Below, piece after piece: positions 6,461 to 14,866 of a stretch of 37,790 nucleotides of DNA. The notes under the pieces are model-generated. The model saw nothing but the letters and a program-made list of their open reading frames with translations, was not told the DNA's origin and made no database searches. The position numbers were made by a program, and so were the translations under genes. This DNA comes from an uncultured Oscillospiraceae bacterium. Lineage in GTDB: Bacteria > Bacillota > Clostridia > Oscillospirales > Acutalibacteraceae. The stretch is from the NCBI GenBank assembly GCA_900543215.1, contig UQQR01000018.1:1-37790 (forward strand), read 5' to 3'. Within the stretch, counting starts at the first letter, position 1; each line of letters starts with the position of its first letter.

Positions 6461-8653
6461 ATGAAAAAATTTATTATTATTGTTTTATGTATTGCTCTTT
6501 TATTTGTCGGTGTTGATGCCGCTTACTACCGTTTAGGAGTATATATCGATCTTAACCCTTCAAAAGAAGTGAAAACCTTTGTAAAAACAAAGGAAAACAA
6601 AATTCTGCTTAACAGCGGAAAAGGATATAATGAATTTGAAATAAAAGGCGTTAACTTAGGCTCGGGCGAGCCGGGTGAATGGTCTACGGATTTCAGCATA
6701 GACAAAGAAACCTATAAGAGATGGTTTAAATATATAAAAGAAATGGGTGCTAACACTATTCGTGTTTACACCATTCAGAACGATACCTTTTATAACGCAT
6801 TTTATGAATATAACTATCAAAATCCGGATCCTCTTTATATGATTCACGGAGTGTGGGTAAACGATTATGTTCAGAATTCCCACAGAGACGCTTATGATAA
6901 AGACTTTTACACCACCTTTTCCCGTGACAGCATTACCATGATTGATGTTATTCACGGAAAGAAAAAGCTTTCCTTAGGGCGCGTTGCCAGCGCCGGTCAC
7001 GGAACATACCGCAAGGATGTTTCAGAGTGGGTTATCGGCTATATTCTCGGTGTTGAATGGGACGATATTACGGTAGCCTATACAGATGAAACCTATAAGA
7101 ATATGACGGAGTATACGTCCTTTAAAGGAGAATATCTTTATACGGCAGAAAATGCCTCGGTTTTTGAAACGCTTTTGTGCAAGCTTGGAAATCATTTGAT
7201 AGATTATGAAACAAAACGCTATAAAACGCAAAAGCTGATTGCCTTTTCAAATTGGCCGACAACCGATCCTTTTAAATATCCCGAAACTGTAAAAAACTTA
7301 TATATGAAATGCGCCTATGTGGATGTTGAGCATATTAAAACAACCGACAAGTTGCTTACAGGACAATTTGCCTCATATCATGTTTATCCTTACTATCCCG
7401 ATTATCTTAATTGGACCGACGATTGGAGCTTTTCGGGTATCACCGACAAAACTCAGTTTTATGACGGTGAAGAATTAAATACCTACCGAGCATACTTAAA
7501 TATGCTTACCTCGCACCATACAATTCCCGTAGTAATTTCTGAATTCGGTGTTTCAACAGGCAGAGGAATGGCACACAGAGATTTAAACACGAACCGAAAT
7601 CAAGGCAATATGTCCGAAAAGGATCAAGGACAGGCGCTTATTCGGTGCTATGAAGATATAATGGCTGCAGGATGTGCGGGTTCTTGCGTGTTTTCATGGC
7701 AAGACGAATGGTTCAAGCGCACTTGGAATACTATGTATGCCGTAAATTTAACCCGAAATCCTTATTGGTCGGATTATCAAACAAACGAGCAGTATTTCGG
7801 ACTTCTTTCCTTTGACCCCGGGAAAGAAAAATCCGTTTGTTATGCAGACGGAGATATTTCGGAATGGTCGGGAGAAAAGCCTGTAGTACAATCGGGAGAT
7901 ATGTCTGTAAGTATCCGTTATGATGAGCGGTTTATGTATTTTCTAATCTATAAGAAAAACCTTGATTTTGAAAATGACAAAATATTTATTCCTATTGATA
8001 CCACACCGAAATCCGGCAGTAATTACTGTGAGAACTTTGGCTTGAAGTTTGATAAGGCAGCGGATTTTGTCCTTGTAATCAATGGGAAAGACAACAGTCG
8101 GCTTATGGTTCAGGAACGATATGAAGTACTGCGATCTACCTATTCGCAAAATCTTAAAGGCTTTGATACCTATCTTGTTGATAATGTTCCCGATAAGAAC
8201 TCCTCAAAATTTGTAAATATTGATATGATCCTTGAAATTTTCAATGTCACGGAAGAACAGCGACACAGTAATCTCTTTAATTTCGGTGAGCCTTCATTTG
8301 AAACCGGAAAGCTGAGATACGGAAACGCCAACCCGGATTCTGCCGACTTTGACTCGCTTGCCGATTTTGCCCAAAGCGGAGATTATATAGAAGTGAAATT
8401 GCCGTGGCAGCTGCTTAATTTCTCCGATCCGTCTAAAATGGAAATCCTCGATGATTATTACAGCGGAAATTACGGAATTAAATTTATAAATATCAATAAA
8501 ATGAATATTGGAATTATGACCGAAAGCAGTAACCGCTGCCATCTTTCATCCTTTGAACTGAAGGGGTGGGGAAACAAAGTAACTTATCACGAAAGGCTTA
8601 AGAGCTCCTATTATGCATTACAAAGTTATTGGAATAAAGAGGTGTCGCCGTGA
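6461..8653 (+). CDS. Membrane-anchored glycoside hydrolase-like protein with C-terminal beta-sandwich
   Basis: This 730-residue extracytoplasmic protein has a signal anchor (about 1-22). The first part is a TIM-barrel glycosidase resembling GH2/GH5 clan-A enzymes: FEIKGVNLGSGEPGEW opens it, KEMGANTIRVYTIQND matches strand 2, and VVISEFGVSTGRGM carries a candidate nucleophile Glu. A second domain (about 465-725) begins CYADGDISEW and looks like a family 9 carbohydrate-binding or DOMON-like sandwich. Synthase-dependent polysaccharide systems commonly contain a hydrolase that trims or releases the polymer, and that is the likeliest role. The start follows GAAAGGAG, 12 bases after the CotH stop. 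The acid/base residue is not certain from inspection. Confidence 0.8.
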   Translation: MKKFIIIVLCIALLFVGVDAAYYRLGVYIDLNPSKEVKTFVKTKENKILLNSGKGYNEFEIKGVNLGSGEPGEWSTDFSIDKETYKRWFKYIKEMGANTIRVYTIQNDTFYNAFYEYNYQNPDPLYMIHGVWVNDYVQNSHRDAYDKDFYTTFSRDSITMIDVIHGKKKLSLGRVASAGHGTYRKDVSEWVIGYILGVEWDDITVAYTDETYKNMTEYTSFKGEYLYTAENASVFETLLCKLGNHLIDYETKRYKTQKLIAFSNWPTTDPFKYPETVKNLYMKCAYVDVEHIKTTDKLLTGQFASYHVYPYYPDYLNWTDDWSFSGITDKTQFYDGEELNTYRAYLNMLTSHHTIPVVISEFGVSTGRGMAHRDLNTNRNQGNMSEKDQGQALIRCYEDIMAAGCAGSCVFSWQDEWFKRTWNTMYAVNLTRNPYWSDYQTNEQYFGLLSFDPGKEKSVCYADGDISEWSGEKPVVQSGDMSVSIRYDERFMYFLIYKKNLDFENDKIFIPIDTTPKSGSNYCENFGLKFDKAADFVLVINGKDNSRLMVQERYEVLRSTYSQNLKGFDTYLVDNVPDKNSSKFVNIDMILEIFNVTEEQRHSNLFNFGEPSFETGKLRYGNANPDSADFDSLADFAQSGDYIEVKLPWQLLNFSDPSKMEILDDYYSGNYGIKFININKMNIGIMTESSNRCHLSSFELKGWGNKVTYHERLKSSYYALQSYWNKEVSP

Positions 8654-9759
8654 GAGTAGAAATAATGCTGTATGTCTATTTGTTTGTATGCGGAGCAATG
8701 ATTGTTTTCAATATAGTCACTGCGATTTTATTTCGCAAAAACGAACGAAAGACAGAAAAGGTCAGCAAAAATCTGCGTTATGAGGTTATGCTTCAGCTTG
8801 AAGCGGCGGAAGCGAACTCCGCTGTCAACAAAAAACATAAGTTGTATCTGAGCCGAAAATTACGAAAAGTCGGAAATATGATAGCCTTTGACAAAATGCT
8901 GGAAGCCGAATATATAAGCCACCCACAGGAAATCCGTAACTATTTACGTAGTCTTGACGAGGTTTTCATATCGCTTATGGCATATTATATGAAACGAAAC
9001 AGAATTGAAGCCGCCTATTTCCCCTATATTATAAAAAAATACCGAGTAATTGCATACCGTTCCTTTTACAGCCTTGAGGGGGCTTTACTTGAGCTTTTGA
9101 ACGAACCGAGCATTTACTGCCGTGAAAATGCTATGCAGGCGCTTTACACTACGGGCGATGTTGACTGTATTATAAAAGCTCTTAAAATAATTGACCGAAG
9201 TGATTTATTCTATCACCGAAAGTTGTTATCCGACGGTCTTTTGAATTTTGCCGGCAGCGGTAATACTTTGGGCAAAAAAATCGTTGAAAAATTCTTTGAT
9301 TTTTCAGCAGGAATGCAAGTGACATTACTTGATTATTTGCGCTTTTCAGGCAGTGAGTACCAAAAGTTTGCATTATCGCTTTTGATAAACGAGGATTTGA
9401 ATGATGAAATACGCTATGCGGCAATCCGGTATCTCGGAAAATATCCGTTTTCAAAAGCGTATGAGTCGCTGTGTGATTTCGCCGAGGAGAATTCAGAGCA
9501 AAAGTGGGAATATGCTGCTATTGCTTCAACCGCTCTCGGTTCATATCCGTGTGAAAACACCGTACATATTTTAAAGAAAAATCTGTACAGCCGAAACTGG
9601 TATGTACGGCTCAATTCGGCGGAAAGCTTAAAAAAGCTCGGAATTACATATTCGGAATTAAGCGATATTATTGACGGAAACGACCGTTATGCTTCGGAAA
9701 TTATCAGGTATTGTCTGCAACGAGATTATTCGGGGGAAAAGGAGGCGATTCATATATGA
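8650..9759 (+). CDS. HEAT-repeat membrane protein
   Basis: The 369-residue protein starts with one membrane helix (about 5-27) and continues as an alpha-helical repeat domain. HEAT-like units are visible, such as CRENAMQALYTTGDVDCIIKA, EIRYAAIRYLGKYP, YAAIASTALGSYPCENTVHI and WYVRLNSAESLKKLG. The body is probably cytoplasmic and scaffolding. The start is GTG at 8650, overlapping the previous stop by four bases, with AGAGGTG upstream. Its own stop overlaps the glycosyltransferase start (ATGA), which indicates translational coupling. It is probably a partner of the glycosyltransferase. Confidence 0.85.
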   Translation: MRVEIMLYVYLFVCGAMIVFNIVTAILFRKNERKTEKVSKNLRYEVMLQLEAAEANSAVNKKHKLYLSRKLRKVGNMIAFDKMLEAEYISHPQEIRNYLRSLDEVFISLMAYYMKRNRIEAAYFPYIIKKYRVIAYRSFYSLEGALLELLNEPSIYCRENAMQALYTTGDVDCIIKALKIIDRSDLFYHRKLLSDGLLNFAGSGNTLGKKIVEKFFDFSAGMQVTLLDYLRFSGSEYQKFALSLLINEDLNDEIRYAAIRYLGKYPFSKAYESLCDFAEENSEQKWEYAAIASTALGSYPCENTVHILKKNLYSRNWYVRLNSAESLKKLGITYSELSDIIDGNDRYASEIIRYCLQRDYSGEKEAIHI

Positions 9760-11159
9760 TAGAAGCAATAGATATATTCCTAAAAGCCGTCGGTGTGTTT
9801 TTTATTATTTATATGATTGGTTATTCAACTTTTTTGTTTCTGTCTGTTTTGGTAGGCTCTTCCGAGCTTTACAAAACACATCGCCGAAAACGCCTTAAAA
9901 ATTTTTTCCCGAACGATTATTTTGTACCGATTACCATTGTGGTCCCTGCTTATAACGAAGAAATAACCGTAGTGGAAACGGTTAAGTCTCTGCTGGAGCT
10001 TGATTATCGGTCTTACGAAATCATTGTGGTTGATGACGGCTCGCGCGATGAAACCGCAAAAAAGGTTATAGACGCATTTTCAATGCACCGTGTCTCACGC
10101 CCGATTCGCAGACAAATCGAATGTCAGCCCGAGGAATTTATTTATGAAACAAGGGATACCCGTGTGCCGCTTACTGTTATCCGAAAGAAAAACGGCGGAA
10201 AAGCCGATGCGCTGAATATGGGTATAAACGCCGCTAATTACCCTTATTTTATCTGTATAGATGCAGACTCGGTACTTCAGTATGATTCACTTAAAAATAT
10301 CTCTCAGCCTATTTTAGAAAAACCGAATGTTGTTGCGGTCGGAGGTTTGATAAGGCTGTCAAACGATGTTGAACTTGAAAATTGCAGAGTGAAAAAATAT
10401 CAACTTCCAAAAAATATCATCGCTTGTATGCAAGTGCTTGAATATGATCGGTCATTTTTAGCATCACGCATTATGTTTGATAAATTCAACGGCTCGCTTA
10501 TTATTTCGGGTGCATTCGGTTTGTTTAAAAAGGATATTGTAATTGCCGCCGGCGGATACAACAATAAGACAATGGGCGAGGATATGGAGCTTGTGGTAAA
10601 GCTGCATGAATACTGTACGGTCAACAATATGAAATACACTATCTGCTATGCTACCGACGCCATTTGCTGGACGCAGGCTCCGGAAAAACTGAGCGATCTG
10701 AAAAAACAACGCAAGCGTTGGCACCTTGGACTGTTTCAAAGTATGATTAAACACAGAAAAATGCTTTTCAACCCCAAATTCGGTGCGGTAGGTTATATTT
10801 CGTATTTATACTTTTTGATTTATGAATTACTTTCGCCTATTATAGAAATATTTGGGGTTCTGACAATGCTTTTGGCTTTTGCGATAGATTTGATTAATAT
10901 TCCGTTTATGGTCCTGTTTTTTCTTATTTATGCAGTATTTGGGAGTGTGTTGTCGCTTACGGCGTTTTTTTCAAGAATTTACACTTCGGATCTGAAAGTG
11001 ACATTTTCAGACGCAGTTAAAGCCTGCCTTTTGTGTATTTTCGAAATTACATGTCTTAGGTTTGTTTTGGCTTGGGTCAGGGCAACGGCTTTTTTCGGTT
11101 ATCGCAAGAAAAAACTGCAATGGGGTCGAATTGAACGCAAAAAAATTAACTTTAAATAA
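9756..11159 (+). CDS. Processive family 2 glycosyltransferase (polysaccharide synthase)
   Basis: The 467-residue membrane enzyme is of the BcsA/hyaluronan-synthase/PgaC type. There is one N-terminal helix (about 8-32). The catalytic GT-A domain holds VVPAYNEE, VVDDGSRDET, the CIDADSV motif (DxD-like), GEDMELVVKLHE (catalytic Asp region) and QRKRW (QxxRW of processive synthases). Three or more C-terminal membrane helices span about 345-440. It should polymerise a sugar nucleotide and thread the chain across the membrane. No PilZ domain is present, so c-di-GMP control probably acts through the upstream riboswitch rather than by direct binding. The start is ATG at 9756 behind AAAGGAGGCG, overlapping the HEAT gene stop by four bases; upstream in-frame starts lack ribosome binding sites. 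Confidence 0.92.
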   Translation: MIEAIDIFLKAVGVFFIIYMIGYSTFLFLSVLVGSSELYKTHRRKRLKNFFPNDYFVPITIVVPAYNEEITVVETVKSLLELDYRSYEIIVVDDGSRDETAKKVIDAFSMHRVSRPIRRQIECQPEEFIYETRDTRVPLTVIRKKNGGKADALNMGINAANYPYFICIDADSVLQYDSLKNISQPILEKPNVVAVGGLIRLSNDVELENCRVKKYQLPKNIIACMQVLEYDRSFLASRIMFDKFNGSLIISGAFGLFKKDIVIAAGGYNNKTMGEDMELVVKLHEYCTVNNMKYTICYATDAICWTQAPEKLSDLKKQRKRWHLGLFQSMIKHRKMLFNPKFGAVGYISYLYFLIYELLSPIIEIFGVLTMLLAFAIDLINIPFMVLFFLIYAVFGSVLSLTAFFSRIYTSDLKVTFSDAVKACLLCIFEITCLRFVLAWVRATAFFGYRKKKLQWGRIERKKINFK

Positions 11160-11173
11160 GAGGAGAGAAATAT

Positions 11174-11560
11174 ATGGAACTTAAGGATTTAAGAACCGCA
11201 TTGTTCGGATTTAATAAAAACGATGTTTGCGAATACATTTCACAGTTAAACTATATCTATGAACAAAAGGAAGCGCAAAAAATCAAAGAGCAGAAAGATA
11301 TATTAGAGGAACTGAATAAAAAGAATGAGGAACTGAATGATTATAATTCCCGTTTAAATCAAGAAAACACCGATCTTAAAAGAATTAACGATGAATTACA
11401 GAAAAAATTTGAATTATCCGACAAAAGGTCAATCGAATTGGAAAACCAAATTGAAGAAATTCGCAAAGCGACCGTTTCAGTGCTTGAGGAAGTTAAAGAA
11501 CAGCTAAATTCGGCCGAAAAAAGAATTTCGGATTTGCGGACGGAGCAAGGGTATGAATGA
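11174..11560 (+). CDS. DivIVA-like coiled-coil protein
   Basis: The 128-residue protein has a DivIVA-type N-terminus (LKDLRTALFGFNKNDVCEYI, about 3-22; compare the FxxxFxGYxxxEV form of DivIVA/GpsB), then a long heptad coiled coil of Glu, Lys, Leu and Asn to the end. DivIVA proteins sense membrane curvature and recruit partners to poles and septa. The start follows GAGGAGAGAAATAT, 14 bases after the glycosyltransferase, and its stop overlaps the next start. I infer it positions the synthase complex or the following c-di-GMP phosphodiesterase. The lipid-binding loop is not certain. Confidence 0.75.
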   Translation: MELKDLRTALFGFNKNDVCEYISQLNYIYEQKEAQKIKEQKDILEELNKKNEELNDYNSRLNQENTDLKRINDELQKKFELSDKRSIELENQIEEIRKATVSVLEEVKEQLNSAEKRISDLRTEQGYE

Positions 11561-13496
11561 TTGCCGAAAATTTTATAAAAGCTTAATTATATGCATTTTT
11601 TCTATTGCGATGATATTGAATATCGGGTTGCCTGTTTATGCCGCTGTTTATACAGTACCAAACGACAGCGGTGAGGCGGACACCGTTTATGTTGCCGGAA
11701 ATCCCAATACATATCCGCTTGAATATTACAGTAAGGAAGATAAAGCTTTTTGCGGTGTTTTTCCCGATATGCTGAAGGTTGTATCCGAAAAAACAGGCAT
11801 TTCATTTACCTATATTTCAGCTTCTTTCGAAAATCGGCAAAAAGAGCTTTCCCGCAACAATCAGGTTGAATTGTTGACAGTACTCTCCGATAAACAGAAC
11901 GAGTGCAAAGTGAATGAACTGCTGCCGGTTTTAAAGTTTTATTCTAAAGGGGAAAATACAACTTATTGCATAGGCTTTACCGAAATCACTTCTCCCGAAC
12001 TTATCGGGAAAATAAAAAATGCTTTTTCGGAAATATCCGAAGAAGAAAAAATGGGATTTTTACTTGCCAATTCAAGTAATGATCCTGAGTTGAATAACAA
12101 AGACCGTTTAATAAAAATAATAATTTCGTCAATTTCTTTTCTTATTGTCATTTGCGGTATTATTGCCATCGTTGCAGTCAAAAGAAAAAAACACAGCAAT
12201 CAAGATTCGATGATTGACGAATTGACGGGTATAGGCAATGCAGAATATTATAATTATGCCTTTGAGAAACTGCTATCCCGTCAATCAAAAAATCTTTATG
12301 CGGTTGTTTATTTGGCATGTGAAGTTGAAAAAATAAGCATTGAATGCGGAGAAAAAACAATTAAAGAAATTGAGAGGTACGCTGCTGCACAATTAAATTC
12401 AAAAATTGCCTCTGCCGAATACTTGGCAAGAATAAATGACGGAGTTTTTGTAATGCTTATTCAGGCACCTACAGAAAAAGAATGTGCAAGCAAAATGTTC
12501 GAGGTTGTTGACAGCTTAAACCTATATTTGCAGGAATTTTATCCAAATATGGCAAATGCTTTCAGAGCAGGAGTCTCAAGGCTTTGCGAACATCCTGATT
12601 GCAATGCCGAAACTGCATTTTATAATGCAAAGCAGGGTTATTTTGCAGCTCTAAGGAGCAATACTTCTGCAGTGATAACCTGTGAAAACCACTTGACACA
12701 AAGCAGAAGACAGGAAAAATTGCGAAAGGATGTTGCCAAAGCGGTTACCGATGGCGAATTCCGGGTGTATTTACAGTTTATCAATGAAAATAAATCCGGA
12801 AAAATTTGCGGTGCGGAGGCTCTGTCACGTTGGCAAAATAGAGAATACGGTATATTGCGCCCACACGAATACATTGATATTTTGAAAGAAACCGAACAAA
12901 TAATAGCACACGATTACAAAATGTTTTCTGCTGTATGCCGACAACTTGAGGCTTGGTGTGCTGAACCGTATAAGCAACTTTTTTTAACCTGCAATTTCAC
13001 AAGGACTTCGCTCAGTCAAAATGATTTTTTCGACCGCATATCCGAAATTTCATCCGCTTACAAATTTGAACGCAGTCGACTCGTTCTTGAAATTATCGAA
13101 GATTCAATTGCTGAGAATTCAAAGGCGGTTTCGGAAAATATCAGCAAATGCCGCAGAGCAGGCTTTAAAATAGCGATTGACGATATGGGAGCGGGATTTT
13201 CGTCTTTTGCCGACTTATATGATAATGAAATTGATTTAGTAAAAATCGATGGAGAATTTATTGCCTCTTGCACATCTGAAAGGCGGCGAACTATGCTTTC
13301 AAATATAATAACACTTGTGCATGAGTCCGGCGCAAAGATTCTTTGTGAGGGAGTTGAAAATTTGGAACAAGCAGATTTTCTCGACAAAATAAATTGTGAT
13401 ATGATGCAGGGATTTTATTTTTCAAAGATCCTCCCACTGGTTGAATGTGAAAAATTTCTTAAAAATGAAAATATCACAGAAGGAAAAAATTTTTAA
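11553..13496 (+). CDS. Sensor with periplasmic domain, degenerate GGDEF and EAL phosphodiesterase domain
   Basis: The 647-residue protein has a signal peptide (1-30), an extracytoplasmic domain like a family 3 solute-binding protein (about 40-180; YVAGNPNTYPLEYY, FPDMLKVVSEKTGISF), a membrane helix (about 186-208), a GGDEF-like domain (about 215-370) and an EAL domain (about 385-635). GGDEF is replaced by INDGV, so it is not a cyclase. The EAL side looks active: GAEALSRW, the N in LTCNFT, LEIIEDS, IDDMGAGFSS, LVKIDGEF, CEGVEN and MQGFYFSK are all present. It should hydrolyse c-di-GMP to pGpG under control of an external ligand. The start overlaps the DivIVA-like gene by eight bases, which places a c-di-GMP sink at the end of the c-di-GMP-controlled operon. 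Confidence 0.9.
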   Translation: MNDCRKFYKSLIICIFSIAMILNIGLPVYAAVYTVPNDSGEADTVYVAGNPNTYPLEYYSKEDKAFCGVFPDMLKVVSEKTGISFTYISASFENRQKELSRNNQVELLTVLSDKQNECKVNELLPVLKFYSKGENTTYCIGFTEITSPELIGKIKNAFSEISEEEKMGFLLANSSNDPELNNKDRLIKIIISSISFLIVICGIIAIVAVKRKKHSNQDSMIDELTGIGNAEYYNYAFEKLLSRQSKNLYAVVYLACEVEKISIECGEKTIKEIERYAAAQLNSKIASAEYLARINDGVFVMLIQAPTEKECASKMFEVVDSLNLYLQEFYPNMANAFRAGVSRLCEHPDCNAETAFYNAKQGYFAALRSNTSAVITCENHLTQSRRQEKLRKDVAKAVTDGEFRVYLQFINENKSGKICGAEALSRWQNREYGILRPHEYIDILKETEQIIAHDYKMFSAVCRQLEAWCAEPYKQLFLTCNFTRTSLSQNDFFDRISEISSAYKFERSRLVLEIIEDSIAENSKAVSENISKCRRAGFKIAIDDMGAGFSSFADLYDNEIDLVKIDGEFIASCTSERRRTMLSNIITLVHESGAKILCEGVENLEQADFLDKINCDMMQGFYFSKILPLVECEKFLKNENITEGKNF

Positions 13497-13604
13497 AACT
13501 AACACAGAAAATGTTTGCAGAGTATATTAAAGATAGATTTCCGCACCCCCGAACCAGATTTTGCACAATCACTTTCAACAAAGAATTATTCCGCCTATTT
13601 GTCC

Positions 13605-13982
13605 TTATCTAAAGACAATTTTGTTGTTCACAATTTCCGATGCCAGACTTCGTATGTTATTCATCTTCCTGACCCAGACCATTTGATTGTCAGATTTTAA
13701 GCGTTCGGTAACGCCCTCTGCTGCAGCCATCTGTTTTACCAGGCGCTCAAACATTTCCTCCGCCTGTTGGTCAATGTCGGCAAGATAACTGGTTAACTCA
13801 CCGCTAATTTGCAAGCTTGACAAAATAATTCGTTTGTTACGGCGGAGATATTCGTGATGGCGCTGTCCCCATATTCCGATAGGTTGGTGTTTTTCTTCCG
13901 GCAATTTCAGACACGGCAAATAATAATCACCCTGCAGTTCATACCAAAGTCCGTTGCTTTCGTCATATTTATATTTTTCCAT
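13605..13982 (-). CDS. tnpV: TnpV-family transposon protein
   Basis: The protein of about 125 residues resembles TnpV proteins of Clostridia mobile elements. It has an N-terminal YELQGDYYLPCLKLPEE, then GIWGQRHHEYLRRNK, then ISGELTSYLADIDQQAEEM and a C-terminal GVTERLKSDNQMVWVRKMNNI. The function of TnpV is not defined; it travels with clostridial transposons. The ATG at 13982 is preferred over an upstream TTG two codons earlier. It lies three bases after the small partner gene on the same strand. No transposase or resolvase accompanies it, so it appears to be a leftover of a decayed element. Confidence 0.82.
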   Translation of the reverse strand: MEKYKYDESNGLWYELQGDYYLPCLKLPEEKHQPIGIWGQRHHEYLRRNKRIILSSLQISGELTSYLADIDQQAEEMFERLVKQMAAAEGVTERLKSDNQMVWVRKMNNIRSLASEIVNNKIVFR

Positions 13983-13984
13983 AG

Positions 13985-14155
13985 TCAAATTTTCACTTTC
14001 TTATGCTTCATTTTAAATGCTTTTACCAAAAGTTCGTCTATATCCTCAACGGGATTACCGTTGTCGAGAAATAACAACCGTGCTTCATTTAAGCACTTGA
14101 TAAGCAACCGCCACTCAAATTCCGATAATTCCAAAAATCGTTTTTGTTCTTTCAT
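13985..14155 (-). CDS. Small protein upstream of tnpV
   Basis: The 56-residue soluble protein (MKEQKRFLELSEFEWRLLI onward) is unrecognised. The ATG at 14155 sits behind a textbook AAAGGAGG with 8-base spacing on the minus strand; longer in-frame starts cross this site. It is helical and charged with a basic C-terminus, KHKKVKI. It is followed three bases later by tnpV and is probably part of the same mobile-element relic. Confidence 0.7.
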   Translation of the reverse strand: MKEQKRFLELSEFEWRLLIKCLNEARLLFLDNGNPVEDIDELLVKAFKMKHKKVKI

Positions 14156-14179
14156 AGTAAAATCCTCCTTTGCAAGTAC

Positions 14180-14210
14180 ATTGTACCGCAAAAGAGGACT
14201 TTTTGAAAAT
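14180..14210 (-). promoter_or_regulatory. Candidate promoter for the tnpV gene pair
   Basis: On the minus strand TACAAT (14180-14185) lies about 25 bases before the start of the small gene, with only a weak TTTTCA-like -35 about 17-18 bases upstream. Only the -10 box is convincing. Confidence 0.35.
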
Positions 14211-14409
14211 GTGCGTTTGGGTGAATATGATTGTACGCTCCGGCGTTGTTATTAAATCCCTTATGAACATCCGTACCATTAGGAAATGCCGAGAAACTGT
14301 TCAAAAGTCAAGGCATCCGGCTAAGCGGAAGCTCAAATAAGTCCTATAAAATTTTTACAGACACAGCCCCTAAAACGGCTCTGAAAAGTTTTCTAATCAC
14401 ATATTTTTC

Positions 14410-14437
14410 AAGCCGCCCTCAAGGGGCTTGCTTTTTT
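14410..14437 (+). terminator. Intrinsic terminator in the intergenic scar
   Basis: A GC-rich hairpin (AAGCC-CC with GGGGCTT, one bulged G) is followed by GCTTTTTT. Bases 14192-14480 carry no gene I can support, so the transcript ended here is unknown. It may be a relic of deleted flanking DNA. Confidence 0.6.
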
Positions 14438-14480
14438 GTCTGCTTATTTTACTTTTGCGCTTGCTTTAATTTTTGGCATA

Positions 14481-14690
14481 TTATTTTTTGTGCTGGGGAA
14501 TTGTTGTTAAACTGTGCGCACATGTTACTTTAACATTACAGGTTGCCGATTTGCTGCCTGCTTTTGCCGTTATAACTGCAGTGCCGGGTGCTATTGCCGT
14601 TACCTTTCCGGTTGCGGAATCAACCTGCGCAATTGCTGTGTTACTTGAAGACCAAACTACGCTGTCCGCACCCCCGTCTCTTATGAACAA
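14481..14690 (-). pseudogene. Big_2 (bacterial Ig-like) domain fragment of a lost surface protein
   Basis: The minus-strand frame reads VVWSSSNTAIAQVDSATGK, then VTAIAPGTAVITAKAG and SATCNVKVT. This is an unmistakable C-terminal two thirds of a Big_2 immunoglobulin-like domain, ending CAHSLTTIPQHKK. There is no signal peptide, no proper start and no rest of a protein, so this is a broken remnant of a larger cell-surface or secreted protein. From 14691 to 14866 there is only AT-rich DNA without features. Confidence 0.75.
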
Positions 14691-14866
14691 GTCCGATAGC
14701 TCTCATTATATTTAATATATAATTGAATTAGAAATCGCCAATTGAAAAAATAATCTTTCTAACTTTAAATTGCTATTTCAATAATAAATTCCAACTAAAA
14801 GACTCATTAAGTAACAAATAATATTTATATCAAATTTATCTAAAACATTTATATAAAACTTAATAA

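Noticed and set aside
14473..14715. Plus-strand frame of 80 codons
   Set aside because: It is the complement of the Big_2 fragment, which has clear domain sequence on the minus strand.
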